Origin: Planctomyces sp. SH-PL62
GTDB taxonomy: Bacteria > Planctomycetota > Planctomycetia > Planctomycetales > Planctomycetaceae
Assembly: GCA_945905295.1 (NCBI GenBank)
Contig: CAMDPX010000025.1
Location: forward strand, 1-47,980
Direction: 5' to 3'
Length of the DNA stretch: 47,980 nucleotides
The position numbers and the translations under genes are program-made. The notes below the pieces were generated by a model. That model worked only from the letters and a program-made list of their open reading frames with translations. It was not told where the DNA came from and made no database searches. Positions 17,713 to 26,663 of the stretch are shown here, in pieces. The number at the start of each line of letters is the position of its first letter. Within the stretch, counting starts at the first letter, position 1.

Positions 17713-19266
17713 ATGAGTCCACCCCCGCCGTCAGTCGCACCCGCGTCGCGGATGACCCAGCGTTTCCTGGATGTCGTGGAAGGGGTGGGCAACAAGTTCC
17801 CCGATCCGGCGTTCTTGTTTTTGTTCGCGCTGTTCATCACTTGGGGTCTCTCGGCTTGTCTTGCGCCGGTGGAGTTCGCCGAACTTGATCCGCGAACGCG
17901 CGAGCCAATCCGGATCGCCGATCAACTCAGTGCCGCATCGCAGATCAGCTTCCTGGCGAACATGGTCAAGACGTTTATCGAGTTCCCGCCACTCGGACTG
18001 GTGTTGGTCTCGATGTTGGGAGTTGGCGTGGCGGAGCACACCGGCTTTATTCCGGCGATGCTGAAGAGCCTGCTGCGACTGACTCCCCAACGGTTCCTGA
18101 CGCCGATGCTGTTGGTCGTGGGGATTCTGAGTCATTCGATTGGCGATCCTGGATTCGTGCTGGTGATTCCGTTGGGTGCAGTGATCTATGCCGCGGCCGG
18201 GCGGCACCCGCTGCTGGGGATCACCACGGCGTTTGCTGGTGTCGGAGGGGGCTTCAGCGCGAACTTTCTCCCGTCCGGTCTCGATCCACTGTTGCAAGGC
18301 TTCACGCAGAAGGCGGCGCAGATCATTGATCCCAACATCACCGTCAATCCGCTGTGCAATTGGGGATTCATGAGCGCTTCGTGTCTCGTGATCGTCGGCG
18401 TCGGTTGGTTCGTGAGCGACTGCATCATCGAACCACGCCTGCAACGTCTGCCTGTGGACGGTGAGGCCGTCGTGGATACCGGGATCAATCGTCTCGAACC
18501 GCGCGAGCTGCGCGGACTCATGGCGGGACTGGCCGTGCTGATGGCTCTGCTGATCGGCCTGGCTTGGTCGGTCTGGCCGTTGGATTCCGCCTGGCGCGTG
18601 GAGGGGGGAAGTCTTGTGGGACGCGATGCGCCGCTGATGAAGGCCATCGTGCCGCTCATCTTTCTGCTGTTCCTCGTCCCGGGTGTTGTTCACGGATATG
18701 TCGCGGGGACGGTCACGAGCCATCGTGACATCGTGCAAGGGATGACCAAGTCCATGACCTCGATCAGCTACTACCTGGTGATGGCCTTCTTCGCCGCGCA
18801 GTTCACAGCGGCGTTTACACAATCCAATGTGGGAGTGCTGCTGGCCGTCAAAGGAGCGAACACGCTCGCGGCCATGCACCTGCCACCCCAAGTGACGATC
18901 CTGGGAGTCATTCTGCTGACGGCGATGGCCGACCTGTTGATCGGCTCGGCCTCCGCGAAGTGGGCACTGCTCAGCCCGATCTTCGTCCCCATGCTGATGT
19001 CGTTGGGAATCTCCGCCGAACTGACGCAAGCGGCGTATCGCATTGGCGACTCCACGTCGAACATCATCACGCCCCTGATGCCCTACTTTCCGCTGGTGGT
19101 GGTCTACTCGCAGCGCTATGTGAAGAACACGGGCATTGGAACTCTGACTTCGTTGATGCTGCCGTACTCCCTGTCGTTCCTGGTCACCTGGAGCGCGTTG
19201 CTGATGATGTATTGGGCGTTGGGCATCCCGTTGGGCTTGCAGGCGACGTACACCTACTCCGGCTGA
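17713..19266 (+). CDS. AbgT family transporter
   Basis: The 517-residue integral membrane protein matches the AbgT (p-aminobenzoyl-glutamate transporter) family along its length, with the family signatures SIGDPGFVLVIPLGA, GGFSANFLPSGLDPLLQG and YRIGDSTSNIITPLMPYFPLV. Around eleven to thirteen hydrophobic helices can be counted, plus re-entrant-like segments. Family members import p-aminobenzoyl-glutamate or export sulfonamides; the substrate here is unknown. The ATG at 17713 has GGAAG upstream and gives a normal N-terminus; an in-frame ATG at 17695 is possible. No peptidase partner (AbgA/B) is adjacent. Confidence 0.87.
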   Translation: MSPPPPSVAPASRMTQRFLDVVEGVGNKFPDPAFLFLFALFITWGLSACLAPVEFAELDPRTREPIRIADQLSAASQISFLANMVKTFIEFPPLGLVLVSMLGVGVAEHTGFIPAMLKSLLRLTPQRFLTPMLLVVGILSHSIGDPGFVLVIPLGAVIYAAAGRHPLLGITTAFAGVGGGFSANFLPSGLDPLLQGFTQKAAQIIDPNITVNPLCNWGFMSASCLVIVGVGWFVSDCIIEPRLQRLPVDGEAVVDTGINRLEPRELRGLMAGLAVLMALLIGLAWSVWPLDSAWRVEGGSLVGRDAPLMKAIVPLIFLLFLVPGVVHGYVAGTVTSHRDIVQGMTKSMTSISYYLVMAFFAAQFTAAFTQSNVGVLLAVKGANTLAAMHLPPQVTILGVILLTAMADLLIGSASAKWALLSPIFVPMLMSLGISAELTQAAYRIGDSTSNIITPLMPYFPLVVVYSQRYVKNTGIGTLTSLMLPYSLSFLVTWSALLMMYWALGIPLGLQATYTYSG

Positions 19267-19504
19267 TGCGGGCGGGAGCAGCGTCATTTCGCCTGGAACA
19301 AGGAACGCTTCGCAGAACTTTTCAAAAGCCGCGCGTCCCCCAGACAAATCGCGTGTCCCGAATCGGTCACGGCGCGGCTGATGACTTCAGCACGGCCGAT
19401 GACGGCCGTCACGAGTCGCAAAGTATTCTGCGCTGCCCCACCCCCACGCCGGTGCCAACGATCAGCGAATTGAATAACTGACAAACGACCGGTAGCTTGC
19501 GGGC

Positions 19505-21238
19505 ATGAATACGACTTCATCCGTCTCGCGAATGTTGCAGCCGTTGATCCTCGTGATCGTGGCTGCGTTGTTTCAGTCCTTTCGGCCCGGATCAGCAGAG
19601 CTTGTCGCTGACGAGGTCGTGCAAGCTTTTCGTGACAACGTTGTCGATCCCGCACACTGGCGACTCTCGAAATCGACGCCACAGGTCAAAGTCGAGATCG
19701 AGGATGAGGCCTTAGTCACCACGGTCGACCCCAGTTTTCAGGGCGTGGCCGTGCTCATGGATCATCTCGGAGACTTGACCGGCGATTTTGAGGTGCGGTG
19801 CGATCTTGAGGTTCTGGAATCTCCAGCCATCAAGAGCGGATGGATCAATCTGGAACTCGTCTTGTTCGGTGCGGACGGACAATTCCACTCGATGATGGGA
19901 CTCGATCCAAATGACGGTTCCCGATTCAGTGCGCTCTTCATGCCCAGCGCGGCCGCCGACAAAGCCAATCGCCAGCAAATCTTCGTGTCGGTGGTCCAGA
20001 AGGGAACGAAGGGAACGCTGTGCCTCCAGCGGATCGGTGCCGAGATCCTTGTCGGCCACATTCACGAGGACAAGTTCGTCGAAATCAAACGCCTCCCCTG
20101 TTTTACAACCCCGATGAGATTGCGATCCCAGTGTTTCATGCGAGATGCGATGCCGACTCCGACCAAGTTTCGCTTCGACAACTTCAAGATCCGCCGGTTG
20201 TTTCCGGAAGCGGTTGTCGCAGCGTTCAAGGCCGCGAATCGGAACGGCGATCAAGCGTTGTCCGTCGACGAGTTCATTGCCGGCCGCAGTGCGGCCGATG
20301 TCGCCAAGCGAGACTTCAAGCTGTACGACTTCAACGAAGACGGCGAACTGAACGTCGAAGAGTTTGCCTGCGTTCGCGAAGCGATGTCCTTCGACCAGCC
20401 GGGAGTGTTGCCCGATTATCTCACGCGTTGCGTCGAACTGGCGGTCGCGGGACTCGATCAATCGTTTGGCAAATGGGATCAGATTCCTCTCCGAAATGTC
20501 GACGCGGATCAATTCGTTGCGGCCTGCTTCGCCGAGCTAGAAACCCTCTCGAACAACAAGATCCGCGCGAACCTGCGCGAGGCCGATCCGAATCAGGATC
20601 AACAGGTGAGCCGTGCAGAAGCTCGGCGGTTTATTGAGATTCAGCTTGGCGTGCGACGGAATGACGGAAAACTGTTGCGACATCCAAATGGCATGGTCGT
20701 CAATCAGGGCTTGTGGTTGCAGATCGATACCGACAAGAACGGCGTGGCCGATCGGGCCGAGTACCTGGAGCACTCAGGGGCCGGGGAGAAAGCGGCTGAA
20801 GAATTCACGAAGGCCGATCTCGATGGCAACGATGTCATGACGTTCGACGAATTCAGCCGAGTACCGGGACGAGGATTCAGCGATCCGGTGCAAGAATTTC
20901 GCAGGATGGATAAGAACTTGGACGCTCGGCTTGATCGGCAGGAACTGATCGCGGGAACGCCCGATTCGCAGAAGAGGCTGGCTCAACATGCCTTTCCCGG
21001 ATTTGATCTCAACCAAGATGGCGTCCTGTCACTGATCGAATACTGTCTGACTCCGCAAGCCAACATGATCCTGAATTGGACGACGGAACTGCTCGACGAT
21101 GGCGACAGCGCTCTGTCGTTTTCCGAGTTCAATATCGACCAGTCGCGGTATCCGATGCTCCGACAGGTTTACTTTCAGCTCTTGGATCGCAATGGCGACA
21201 AGCAATTGACGACCGACGAGTTCAATTTCAAGAAATGA
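19505..21238 (+). CDS. Secreted protein with N-terminal lectin-like domain and about nine EF-hands
   Basis: The 577-residue protein begins with a signal peptide (residues 1-32, ending GSAEL). Residues 40-235 look like a beta-sandwich of the DUF1583 or lectin type (GDFEVRCDLEVLE, KFRFDNFKIRRL). Residues 240-577 carry EF-hand loops such as NRNGDQALSVDEF, DFNEDGELNVEEF, DTDKNGVADRAEY, DLDGNDVMTFDEF, DLNQDGVLSLIEY and DRNGDKQLTTDEF, about nine in all, some degenerate. It should bind several calcium ions outside the cytoplasm. No enzymatic motif is seen. Confidence 0.82.
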   Translation: MNTTSSVSRMLQPLILVIVAALFQSFRPGSAELVADEVVQAFRDNVVDPAHWRLSKSTPQVKVEIEDEALVTTVDPSFQGVAVLMDHLGDLTGDFEVRCDLEVLESPAIKSGWINLELVLFGADGQFHSMMGLDPNDGSRFSALFMPSAAADKANRQQIFVSVVQKGTKGTLCLQRIGAEILVGHIHEDKFVEIKRLPCFTTPMRLRSQCFMRDAMPTPTKFRFDNFKIRRLFPEAVVAAFKAANRNGDQALSVDEFIAGRSAADVAKRDFKLYDFNEDGELNVEEFACVREAMSFDQPGVLPDYLTRCVELAVAGLDQSFGKWDQIPLRNVDADQFVAACFAELETLSNNKIRANLREADPNQDQQVSRAEARRFIEIQLGVRRNDGKLLRHPNGMVVNQGLWLQIDTDKNGVADRAEYLEHSGAGEKAAEEFTKADLDGNDVMTFDEFSRVPGRGFSDPVQEFRRMDKNLDARLDRQELIAGTPDSQKRLAQHAFPGFDLNQDGVLSLIEYCLTPQANMILNWTTELLDDGDSALSFSEFNIDQSRYPMLRQVYFQLLDRNGDKQLTTDEFNFKK

Positions 21239-21266
21239 CCGTACTCGCGCGAGGGTTTGAGGGATC

Positions 21267-21644
21267 ATGCCAGAACTCAAGACTCCGCAGGACTCCACGC
21301 CGTATCCGCGTGATCCCAAGAGCCGTCCGGCTGTGCCACCGTTACCAGATGGCAATTTCGTGTATGTTCAAGATCAGGTCGGTGTGATTTGGATTCTGCC
21401 GGATGGTCCGCATCGACATCCGCGTGTCTTGGGAAATGCTCTGCCAGCACGATACGCAGGTGATTTGCGAGTCCTCCACGGTAGAATCCACGACGTCACG
21501 AATTTGTCGGGCACCTTTCAATACGACGAGCGCGATGGACTTTTGGAAGTCGCCGCCGAATTGCGTCGAGTCGGCTTTGAAGTCGAACCCGGAGCGGTAC
21601 GATTCTTCCCGCAAGACGGATCGCGGCCGGAAATCTTGGAATAG
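21267..21644 (+). CDS. Small uncharacterised protein
   Basis: This 125-residue protein is not recognised. It is soluble, with a proline-rich start (YPRDPKSRPAVPPLPDG) and a compact core featuring GVIWILPDGPHRHPRVLGNA, HDVTNLSGTFQYDERDGL and a C-terminal EPGAVRFFPQDGSRP. The dense Gly/Asp/His pattern suggests a small beta-rich domain. The next gene, a receiver-like protein, begins 18 bases after its stop, so the two are probably co-transcribed and may work together. Confidence 0.65.
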   Translation: MPELKTPQDSTPYPRDPKSRPAVPPLPDGNFVYVQDQVGVIWILPDGPHRHPRVLGNALPARYAGDLRVLHGRIHDVTNLSGTFQYDERDGLLEVAAELRRVGFEVEPGAVRFFPQDGSRPEILE

Positions 21645-21662
21645 ACCGGAACTTAAAACGCC

Positions 21663-22151
21663 ATGTCCACCCGACTCGAAATCGTCATTCTCGAAGACAA
21701 CCACGCGCGTCGCCACGCAATGCGAACCGCGTTGACGGATCGATTCCCGCAATACACTGTTCGATTTTTTGTCACCGCCGGAGAGGCGATTGCGCATCTG
21801 GTGGACCACTGGGATGAGGTGCTCGCGGTCGCGCTCGATCATGACTTGGACCTCATTCCCGTTGATCCCAGCCGCATGATTGATCCGGGGTCAGGACGCG
21901 ACGTCGCGGACTTTCTGGCCGCTCGATCGCCGCGGTTTCCAGTGATTGTGCATTCGACGAATGTGCAAGCCGTCATTGGCATGCTGGCCGTGTTGCAGGA
22001 AGCTGGCTGGCAAACGGAGCGGGTGATTCCGGATGCAGGTGACGAATGGATCACTCGCGAGTGGTTTCCGACCTTACGAAACGCGATCGTTGATTCGGTC
22101 GAGCAGCATGTCGCCGAAGTTGGGGCTCAACCGGAACTGGCGGAAGTGTGA
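21663..22151 (+). CDS. Receiver-like domain protein (cREC, cyclic-phosphate processing type)
   Basis: The 162-residue protein has the pattern of the atypical receiver domain described as cyclic-phosphate processing receiver: an acidic pair (VILEDN), a phospho-acceptor-like Asp in VALDHDLDL, and a VHSTN segment replacing the usual Thr/Ser strand. The canonical terminal Lys is not evident. No output domain is present. It follows the small orphan protein by 18 bases and precedes a DUF1501 gene by 6 bases, so all three may share a transcript. Whether it is phosphorylated or acts on RNA ends is unknown. Confidence 0.7.
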   Translation: MSTRLEIVILEDNHARRHAMRTALTDRFPQYTVRFFVTAGEAIAHLVDHWDEVLAVALDHDLDLIPVDPSRMIDPGSGRDVADFLAARSPRFPVIVHSTNVQAVIGMLAVLQEAGWQTERVIPDAGDEWITREWFPTLRNAIVDSVEQHVAEVGAQPELAEV

Positions 22152-22157
22152 GGGCGA

Positions 22158-23591
22158 ATGATGACTCAACTCGCTGACCATCGCTGTCCTGGTCCGTGTG
22201 ACCGGCGGACTTGGCTCAAGGTCGGCGGCTTGAGCATGGGTGCTCTGGCGACCGGGCTGAACCCGAATCTCGCGCGGTTGCTCGCAGCAGCAGAGAACGA
22301 TGGTGGCAAGCAGACGGTCTCCAAAGATTTCTCCGTGATTCTGTTCTGGGCCAATGGTGGTCCAAGTCATTTGGACCTGCTGGATTTGAAACCGCACGCC
22401 CCGGCCGAGTACCGCGGCGAGTTCTTGCCGATTCGGACCAATGTGCCCGGCATCGAGATCACCGAGATGCTGCCGAAGCTCGCGACGATGGCGGACAAGT
22501 TCGCGATCGTCCGCAGCCTGCATCACGAGCGCGGCGAGCACTCCGGCGGAACCAATCGGCTTCTCACCGGCTATCCGTCCAAAGCCGCGAACCTCAATGA
22601 CTCGGAGTTCCCGGAAATCGGCTCAGTCGTCGCGAAGCAATTGGAGACGCAAGCTCGCGACATCCCGTTGTTCATGGCCAACACGAAGTTCTACGGCGGC
22701 GGGCCGGCGTATCTCGGACCGGCGTATGCCCCGTACATGCCCAGTCCGAATCCGCGCTCGTCCACCGGAGATAATCAATACGATCCGATCCCGATCTATC
22801 GTTCCGCCGACTTGGCCGACAACCTCTCGATTTCGTCCGAGGGAGTGTTGGCACTCAACCGTCGGCGCGGGTTGTTGAAGTCGCTGGACTCGCTGCCGCG
22901 CATCCTCGATCAGCACGGGACACTGCCGATGCTCGACGGCTTGCAGCGCCGGGCCATCGAGATGCTCTCCAGCAGTCGGACTCGCGAAGCGTTCGATCTG
23001 TCTCGCGAAGACGAACAGACTCGGCAGCGATACGGGCACACGCACTTCGGTAAGAGCTTGTTGACGTGCCGTCGCCTCGTCGAATCGGGAGTTCGCTTCG
23101 TGCAGTGTCAGGCGGAATATCGACTGAGACCTGAAACCGGACGGACCAGCAACTTCGACGACCATTCAGTCAACTCGCATATCTTCAATTCCTACCGCGA
23201 GAAGCTGCCGTCGTTCGATCTGTCAGTGTCGGCATTGATCGATGACCTGCACGCTCGCGGGCTGAGCGACCGCGTGCTGTTCCTGTTCTGTGGCGAGTTC
23301 GGCCGGACTCCCAAGATCGCATACCAAGACCCGAGCGGCCGACCTGGCCGCGATCACTGGCCACGCGCCATGAGCGTCTTCCTCGCCGGCGGCGGCATGA
23401 AGCTGGGCCAAGTCATCGGCGCGACCAATCGGCGCGGCGAAGAACCGATTGATCGGATTATGGACAGCAACTGCCTGCTCGCCACGATCTACGACCGCTT
23501 CGGCATCGACACGGCGACGTCGTATCTCACCAACGCCGGTCGCCCGATTCCGATTCTCACGACGGGACAACCAATCGCAGAGTTGATGTAG
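22158..23591 (+). CDS. DUF1501 family Tat-exported protein (second of four)
   Basis: The 477-residue protein has a twin-arginine signal (CDRRTWLKVGGLSMGALATG) and the family blocks WANGGPSHLDLLDLKP, RSLHHERGEHSGGTNR, CGEFGRTPKIAY and GRDHWPRAMS. GAGGG lies before the tandem ATG. It starts 6 bases after the receiver-like gene, an unusual association for a DUF1501 gene. Substrate and role are unknown; the superfamily suggests metal-dependent hydrolysis in the periplasm. Confidence 0.88.
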   Translation: MMTQLADHRCPGPCDRRTWLKVGGLSMGALATGLNPNLARLLAAAENDGGKQTVSKDFSVILFWANGGPSHLDLLDLKPHAPAEYRGEFLPIRTNVPGIEITEMLPKLATMADKFAIVRSLHHERGEHSGGTNRLLTGYPSKAANLNDSEFPEIGSVVAKQLETQARDIPLFMANTKFYGGGPAYLGPAYAPYMPSPNPRSSTGDNQYDPIPIYRSADLADNLSISSEGVLALNRRRGLLKSLDSLPRILDQHGTLPMLDGLQRRAIEMLSSSRTREAFDLSREDEQTRQRYGHTHFGKSLLTCRRLVESGVRFVQCQAEYRLRPETGRTSNFDDHSVNSHIFNSYREKLPSFDLSVSALIDDLHARGLSDRVLFLFCGEFGRTPKIAYQDPSGRPGRDHWPRAMSVFLAGGGMKLGQVIGATNRRGEEPIDRIMDSNCLLATIYDRFGIDTATSYLTNAGRPIPILTTGQPIAELM

Positions 23592-23647
23592 TGCTTCATG
23601 TTTTCGAGATCAATCGTCCCTGTCTCCGACGACATCGAGTCGGCGGA

Positions 23648-24034
23648 CTAACTTGATTCGGTCTTAGTGTTGTCGCGTTTCGGTCGCCTGAAATTGATGA
23701 TTGAGGCAAGGACGAAACCAACGAGTGCTCCAGTAAAGCTGCCTATTGCGTCACACCTGACGCTCTCTCCGAAGCCGTGATCGTACAAGTACACGGAACT
23801 GAGAATCGCAGGCGACAGAAATGCAAACCCGAAGGACGCCCCAAGACTGGTTCCAACAGCCGTAGTGATCGTGGCAGCACGAGTTCTGGAGTCGCTCAGC
23901 AGAAACGCGACGAAAAGCAGCACGGCAACAACAATGCTCGCGGTCCCCAACGGTTCCATCACAAGAAATGGAACACAGCAAATCGTCAGACCGTACACAA
24001 CGACCAGGATTTTTGATCTGAGCCTGGGTCGCAT
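23648..24034 (-). CDS. Small four-helix membrane protein, unknown function
   Basis: The 128-residue protein has about four hydrophobic segments (residues 8-25, 29-47, 54-80, 95-112) and a charged C-terminal tail. No family is recognised. GAGGACG lies upstream of the ATG. It starts 21 bases after the stop of the DUF444 gene on the same strand, so it may be part of that operon. Confidence 0.6.
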   Translation of the reverse strand: MRPRLRSKILVVVYGLTICCVPFLVMEPLGTASIVVAVLLFVAFLLSDSRTRAATITTAVGTSLGASFGFAFLSPAILSSVYLYDHGFGESVRCDAIGSFTGALVGFVLASIINFRRPKRDNTKTESS

Positions 24035-24055
24035 GGTCTATCGTCCTCGAATCGG

Positions 24056-25165
24056 TCACTTCCCTTTGCCAAGGAACAGCTTGATCGAGTCGTAGATCGC
24101 GTCGCGGTTCGGGATTTCGGAGAGCACGAGGTTGTCGTGCTTGCCGTTGATCCGCTTCAGTTCGCGGATGTAGTCGCCGCTGCCGTATGGGCTTTTCACT
24201 TGGCCGTAGCAGTACAGGTTGCAGACCGGCAGCAGGTCGGTCATCAGCATTTGCAGGCAACTGACGTTGTCCTCGCCCCAGTTGTCGCCGTCGCTGAATT
24301 GGAAGATGTAGATGTTCCAATCGTCCGTCGGGAAGTCCCGTTCGATGACTTGCTTGGCGACCGTGTATGCCGAACTGATCCGCGTGCCGCCGCTCTCGTG
24401 CGTGTGATAAAAGGTGTTCTCGTCAACCTCTTTGGCGACCGCGTCGTGGATGACGTACCGCACCTGCACGCCGTCGTATTGGCTCTGCAACCAAGTGTCG
24501 ATCCAGAACGACTCGGTGCGGACGATCTCTTTCTGCTCCTGCGTCATCGAGCCGGACACGTCCATCATGTAGATGATCGCCGCGTTGGCCTGCGGATCGG
24601 AGATCGTCTTCCAGCTTCGGTAGAGTTGATCTTCCTTCATCGGCACGATCTTCGGCTTAGTGAGATCGTAGTCGTTCGAAGCGATGCTGCGTTTGAGCGC
24701 CTGCTTGTAGGTCCGCTTGAAATGCCGCAGCGACTGCGGGCCGGTTTGCCGGATGCTGCTGTATTTGTCCTTCTGCGTTTTGAGCGAGTCGTGACCTTTC
24801 GGCTGAATGTTCGGCAGCTCCAATTCCTGAGCCAGCATCTTGGCCAGTTCTTCGATGGAGATCTCGACATCGCGCGTGTGTCCGCTCCCCGGCTCGCTGC
24901 CGGCCTGGCCTTCACCGTCTTCCTGATTGCCGCCGCTGCCAATCGGCTGCCCGACTTCCCCCTCGCCTTGAGCGACCCCGCCCGATCCCTTCTGCCCGTG
25001 GCGGAAGTGCGGGATGTCGATACTCGGCACCGGGATCGTCACCAGCCGCCGCCCCTGCCGCCCCGTCATCTCTCCGTGAGTGATGTATCGGCGCAGGTCT
25101 TTGCGAACTCGTCCTTTGACAATCTCTTTGAATCGTTGCACGTCTCGGTCGATGGCTCTTGTCAT
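24056..25165 (-). CDS. yeaH: DUF444/YeaH family protein, partner of PrkA kinase
   Basis: The 369-residue protein matches the YeaH/YhbH (DUF444) family: an N-terminal basic region (MTRAIDRDVQRFKEIVKGR), a Gly-rich low-complexity linker, and a von Willebrand A-like domain with a MIDAS motif (MMDVSGSMTQ). In other bacteria it is encoded with PrkA and SpoVR and acts in stress and stationary-phase responses. The start at 25165 is preferred, with TGAGG upstream. prkA lies 1.5 kb upstream on the same strand, but a membrane protein gene and a toxin-antitoxin unit sit between them. No spoVR is in the window. Confidence 0.88.
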   Translation of the reverse strand: MTRAIDRDVQRFKEIVKGRVRKDLRRYITHGEMTGRQGRRLVTIPVPSIDIPHFRHGQKGSGGVAQGEGEVGQPIGSGGNQEDGEGQAGSEPGSGHTRDVEISIEELAKMLAQELELPNIQPKGHDSLKTQKDKYSSIRQTGPQSLRHFKRTYKQALKRSIASNDYDLTKPKIVPMKEDQLYRSWKTISDPQANAAIIYMMDVSGSMTQEQKEIVRTESFWIDTWLQSQYDGVQVRYVIHDAVAKEVDENTFYHTHESGGTRISSAYTVAKQVIERDFPTDDWNIYIFQFSDGDNWGEDNVSCLQMLMTDLLPVCNLYCYGQVKSPYGSGDYIRELKRINGKHDNLVLSEIPNRDAIYDSIKLFLGKGK

Positions 25166-25213
25166 ATCACGCCTCAATTGATTCGGACGAAGCTCGTCCG
25201 TCGATTGTCAAAA

Positions 25214-25612
25214 CTAATCCCGCATCAAGGCTCGAAATCCGGCTTGAATGAAGTGTTTATCCGAGGTCAATGCGCTGGCGATCTTCATTTCCCGCATCAC
25301 GACAAATGAAACGCAATCCACAAGTCCCCATTCTTTGTCACGATGCAATTTGTAGAGCGCCATGGCCGTACTCAAGATTTCGGGATCGAGCCTCACGATT
25401 TCCGCTTCGGTGGAGTTTTCCAGTTCGTCGAACAGAGCGGAGGCTTCGTCTCGAAATCCTCTCGCGAGTCCATTTCCAACTTCCAAGAGAACCGCATCCG
25501 TTGTCACCAAGCTCTGCCCGCGAAACTCACCGGCGAGCACCACAGCCTTGTCGTGAAACTCGTCGCGCTCATTGATGAGGGCCAGGAAGAAATTGGTGTC
25601 AACGAACGTCAT
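25214..25612 (-). CDS. PIN-domain toxin (VapC-like ribonuclease)
   Basis: The 132-residue protein has a typical PIN domain: VDTNFF (D5), LLEVGN (E44), WGLVDCVSF (D99) and TSDKHF (D118), the four acidic residues that hold magnesium in VapC-type ribonucleases. Its start overlaps the end of the upstream antitoxin gene by 14 bases, the usual coupling of toxin and antitoxin. The RNA target is unknown. It lies between prkA and the DUF444 gene, which are often neighbours, so the unit probably inserted there. Confidence 0.85.
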   Translation of the reverse strand: MTFVDTNFFLALINERDEFHDKAVVLAGEFRGQSLVTTDAVLLEVGNGLARGFRDEASALFDELENSTEAEIVRLDPEILSTAMALYKLHRDKEWGLVDCVSFVVMREMKIASALTSDKHFIQAGFRALMRD

Positions 25613-25829
25613 CGAAACTCTTCGCTCCGCTGGCGTACTGTTCGTGGTTTACGGAAAAGTCCGGCGGCGCGGAAATACGAATCTTCTGAAGCCGGTCCAT
25701 CAGCGTCTCGGAAGCTGGCGGCTGATCGGTCTTTGGCTTCGCGAACCGCTTGACCAATTCGTACAACGCCGGCAGCCGAGCCTCTTCGACTTTGTCGATC
25801 TCCTGTTGAATCAAATCCTTCGTGCTCAT
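25599..25829 (-). CDS. Antitoxin, DUF2281-like
   Basis: The 76-residue acidic protein (MSTKDLIQQEIDKVEEA, then LPALYELVKRFA) resembles DUF2281 antitoxins, which often accompany PIN toxins. Its 3' end overlaps the toxin start by 14 bases. Its ATG overlaps the stop of a small upstream reading frame (25826-25936) in an ATGA arrangement. It should neutralise the toxin and may autoregulate. Confidence 0.75.
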   Translation of the reverse strand: MSTKDLIQQEIDKVEEARLPALYELVKRFAKPKTDQPPASETLMDRLQKIRISAPPDFSVNHEQYASGAKSFDDVR

Positions 25830-25936
25830 CTGAGAAAACTCCGATCGAAGTCGCTGGGCGAGACTCCCGCTTGTCGCGCGGCTTCGTCCACGAGAGCCTT
25901 CGTTGTCCTGGCGAGATGGATGGTGTTTGGTGTCAT
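25826..25936 (-). CDS. Small 36-residue protein at the head of the toxin-antitoxin unit
   Basis: This short frame encodes MTPNTIHLARTTKALVDEAA followed by RQAGVSPSDFDRSFLR. Its stop shares an ATGA with the antitoxin start, so translation is probably coupled. The sequence is basic and helical. It could be a DNA-binding regulator or the remnant of a larger one. It is too short to assign with confidence. Confidence 0.45.
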   Translation of the reverse strand: MTPNTIHLARTTKALVDEAARQAGVSPSDFDRSFLR

Positions 25937-25991
25937 CGAGATGCTCAGTAAATGAACCTGTCCTTACCTGTCCCATATCCCCTTCAAATGG

Positions 25992-26564
25992 TCATGCCGT
26001 TCCCTTTTCGCTTGCAAGAACAACCTGACGATCGATCTTCTGGATTCGGCGTAGCTGTGAAAAACCGGCTAGCGAAAGCAATGGCCCACCGATCGCCACT
26101 CCCAACAACAAAAACAGTCCCTTACGGATGAATGGGCCAGCGGTATGCAGCCAATGCCCTTCGGGTGGATCAGGTGCCCAGGAGGCCCACCAACAGTATG
26201 CCCCAAAAAGCAATGCGGCGGTCACCGAGCCGATGAGTCCAAACAGAATCAATCCGTATGAACGACGCCGTAAACCTCTTCGGTATTCGTTGTCGTGCCT
26301 TAATCCATTTGAAATCAATTTCTTCACGTCGTAGAGCACATCCAATCGCGTCCGAAATCGGATCTCTCCATGTGGCAACCGAAAGCAGAGCTTCTCCTCT
26401 TCGTAGAGGTCCAAAGGATCAATAAGTCGATGAGCCAAGTCGATCGTGGTCTCGATCACGCAATCACCATTTGGTGTCGTCAGAGTTAATCCTGAATCAG
26501 ACCACTCCAACACCCATTGTTCGGATGCGTTTTCGATATCAGGGACTAGACAATGCCGAGGCAT
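25992..26564 (-). CDS. Two-helix membrane protein, unknown function
   Basis: The 190-residue protein has a soluble N-terminal region (about 1-100), two hydrophobic segments (about 104-127 and 148-168) and a short basic tail. No domain is recognised. It lies between prkA (upstream) and the toxin-antitoxin unit on the same strand, and it may be part of the prkA operon or of the inserted segment. Confidence 0.55.
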   Translation of the reverse strand: MPRHCLVPDIENASEQWVLEWSDSGLTLTTPNGDCVIETTIDLAHRLIDPLDLYEEEKLCFRLPHGEIRFRTRLDVLYDVKKLISNGLRHDNEYRRGLRRRSYGLILFGLIGSVTAALLFGAYCWWASWAPDPPEGHWLHTAGPFIRKGLFLLLGVAIGGPLLSLAGFSQLRRIQKIDRQVVLASEKGTA

Positions 26565-26663
26565 ACGATTCTTAATTTCGCCGAAAATGACTGATGATGG
26601 TGAACTAGCAAATTAGCCAACCAGTCGGGAATTTTTAGGCCAGTACACAGATGCCGGCTCGAT

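Noticed and set aside
17731-19347. A 538-residue minus-strand open frame rich in His, Gln and Arg
   Set aside because: It is antisense to the AbgT transporter gene, with the composition expected from reverse-reading membrane codons.
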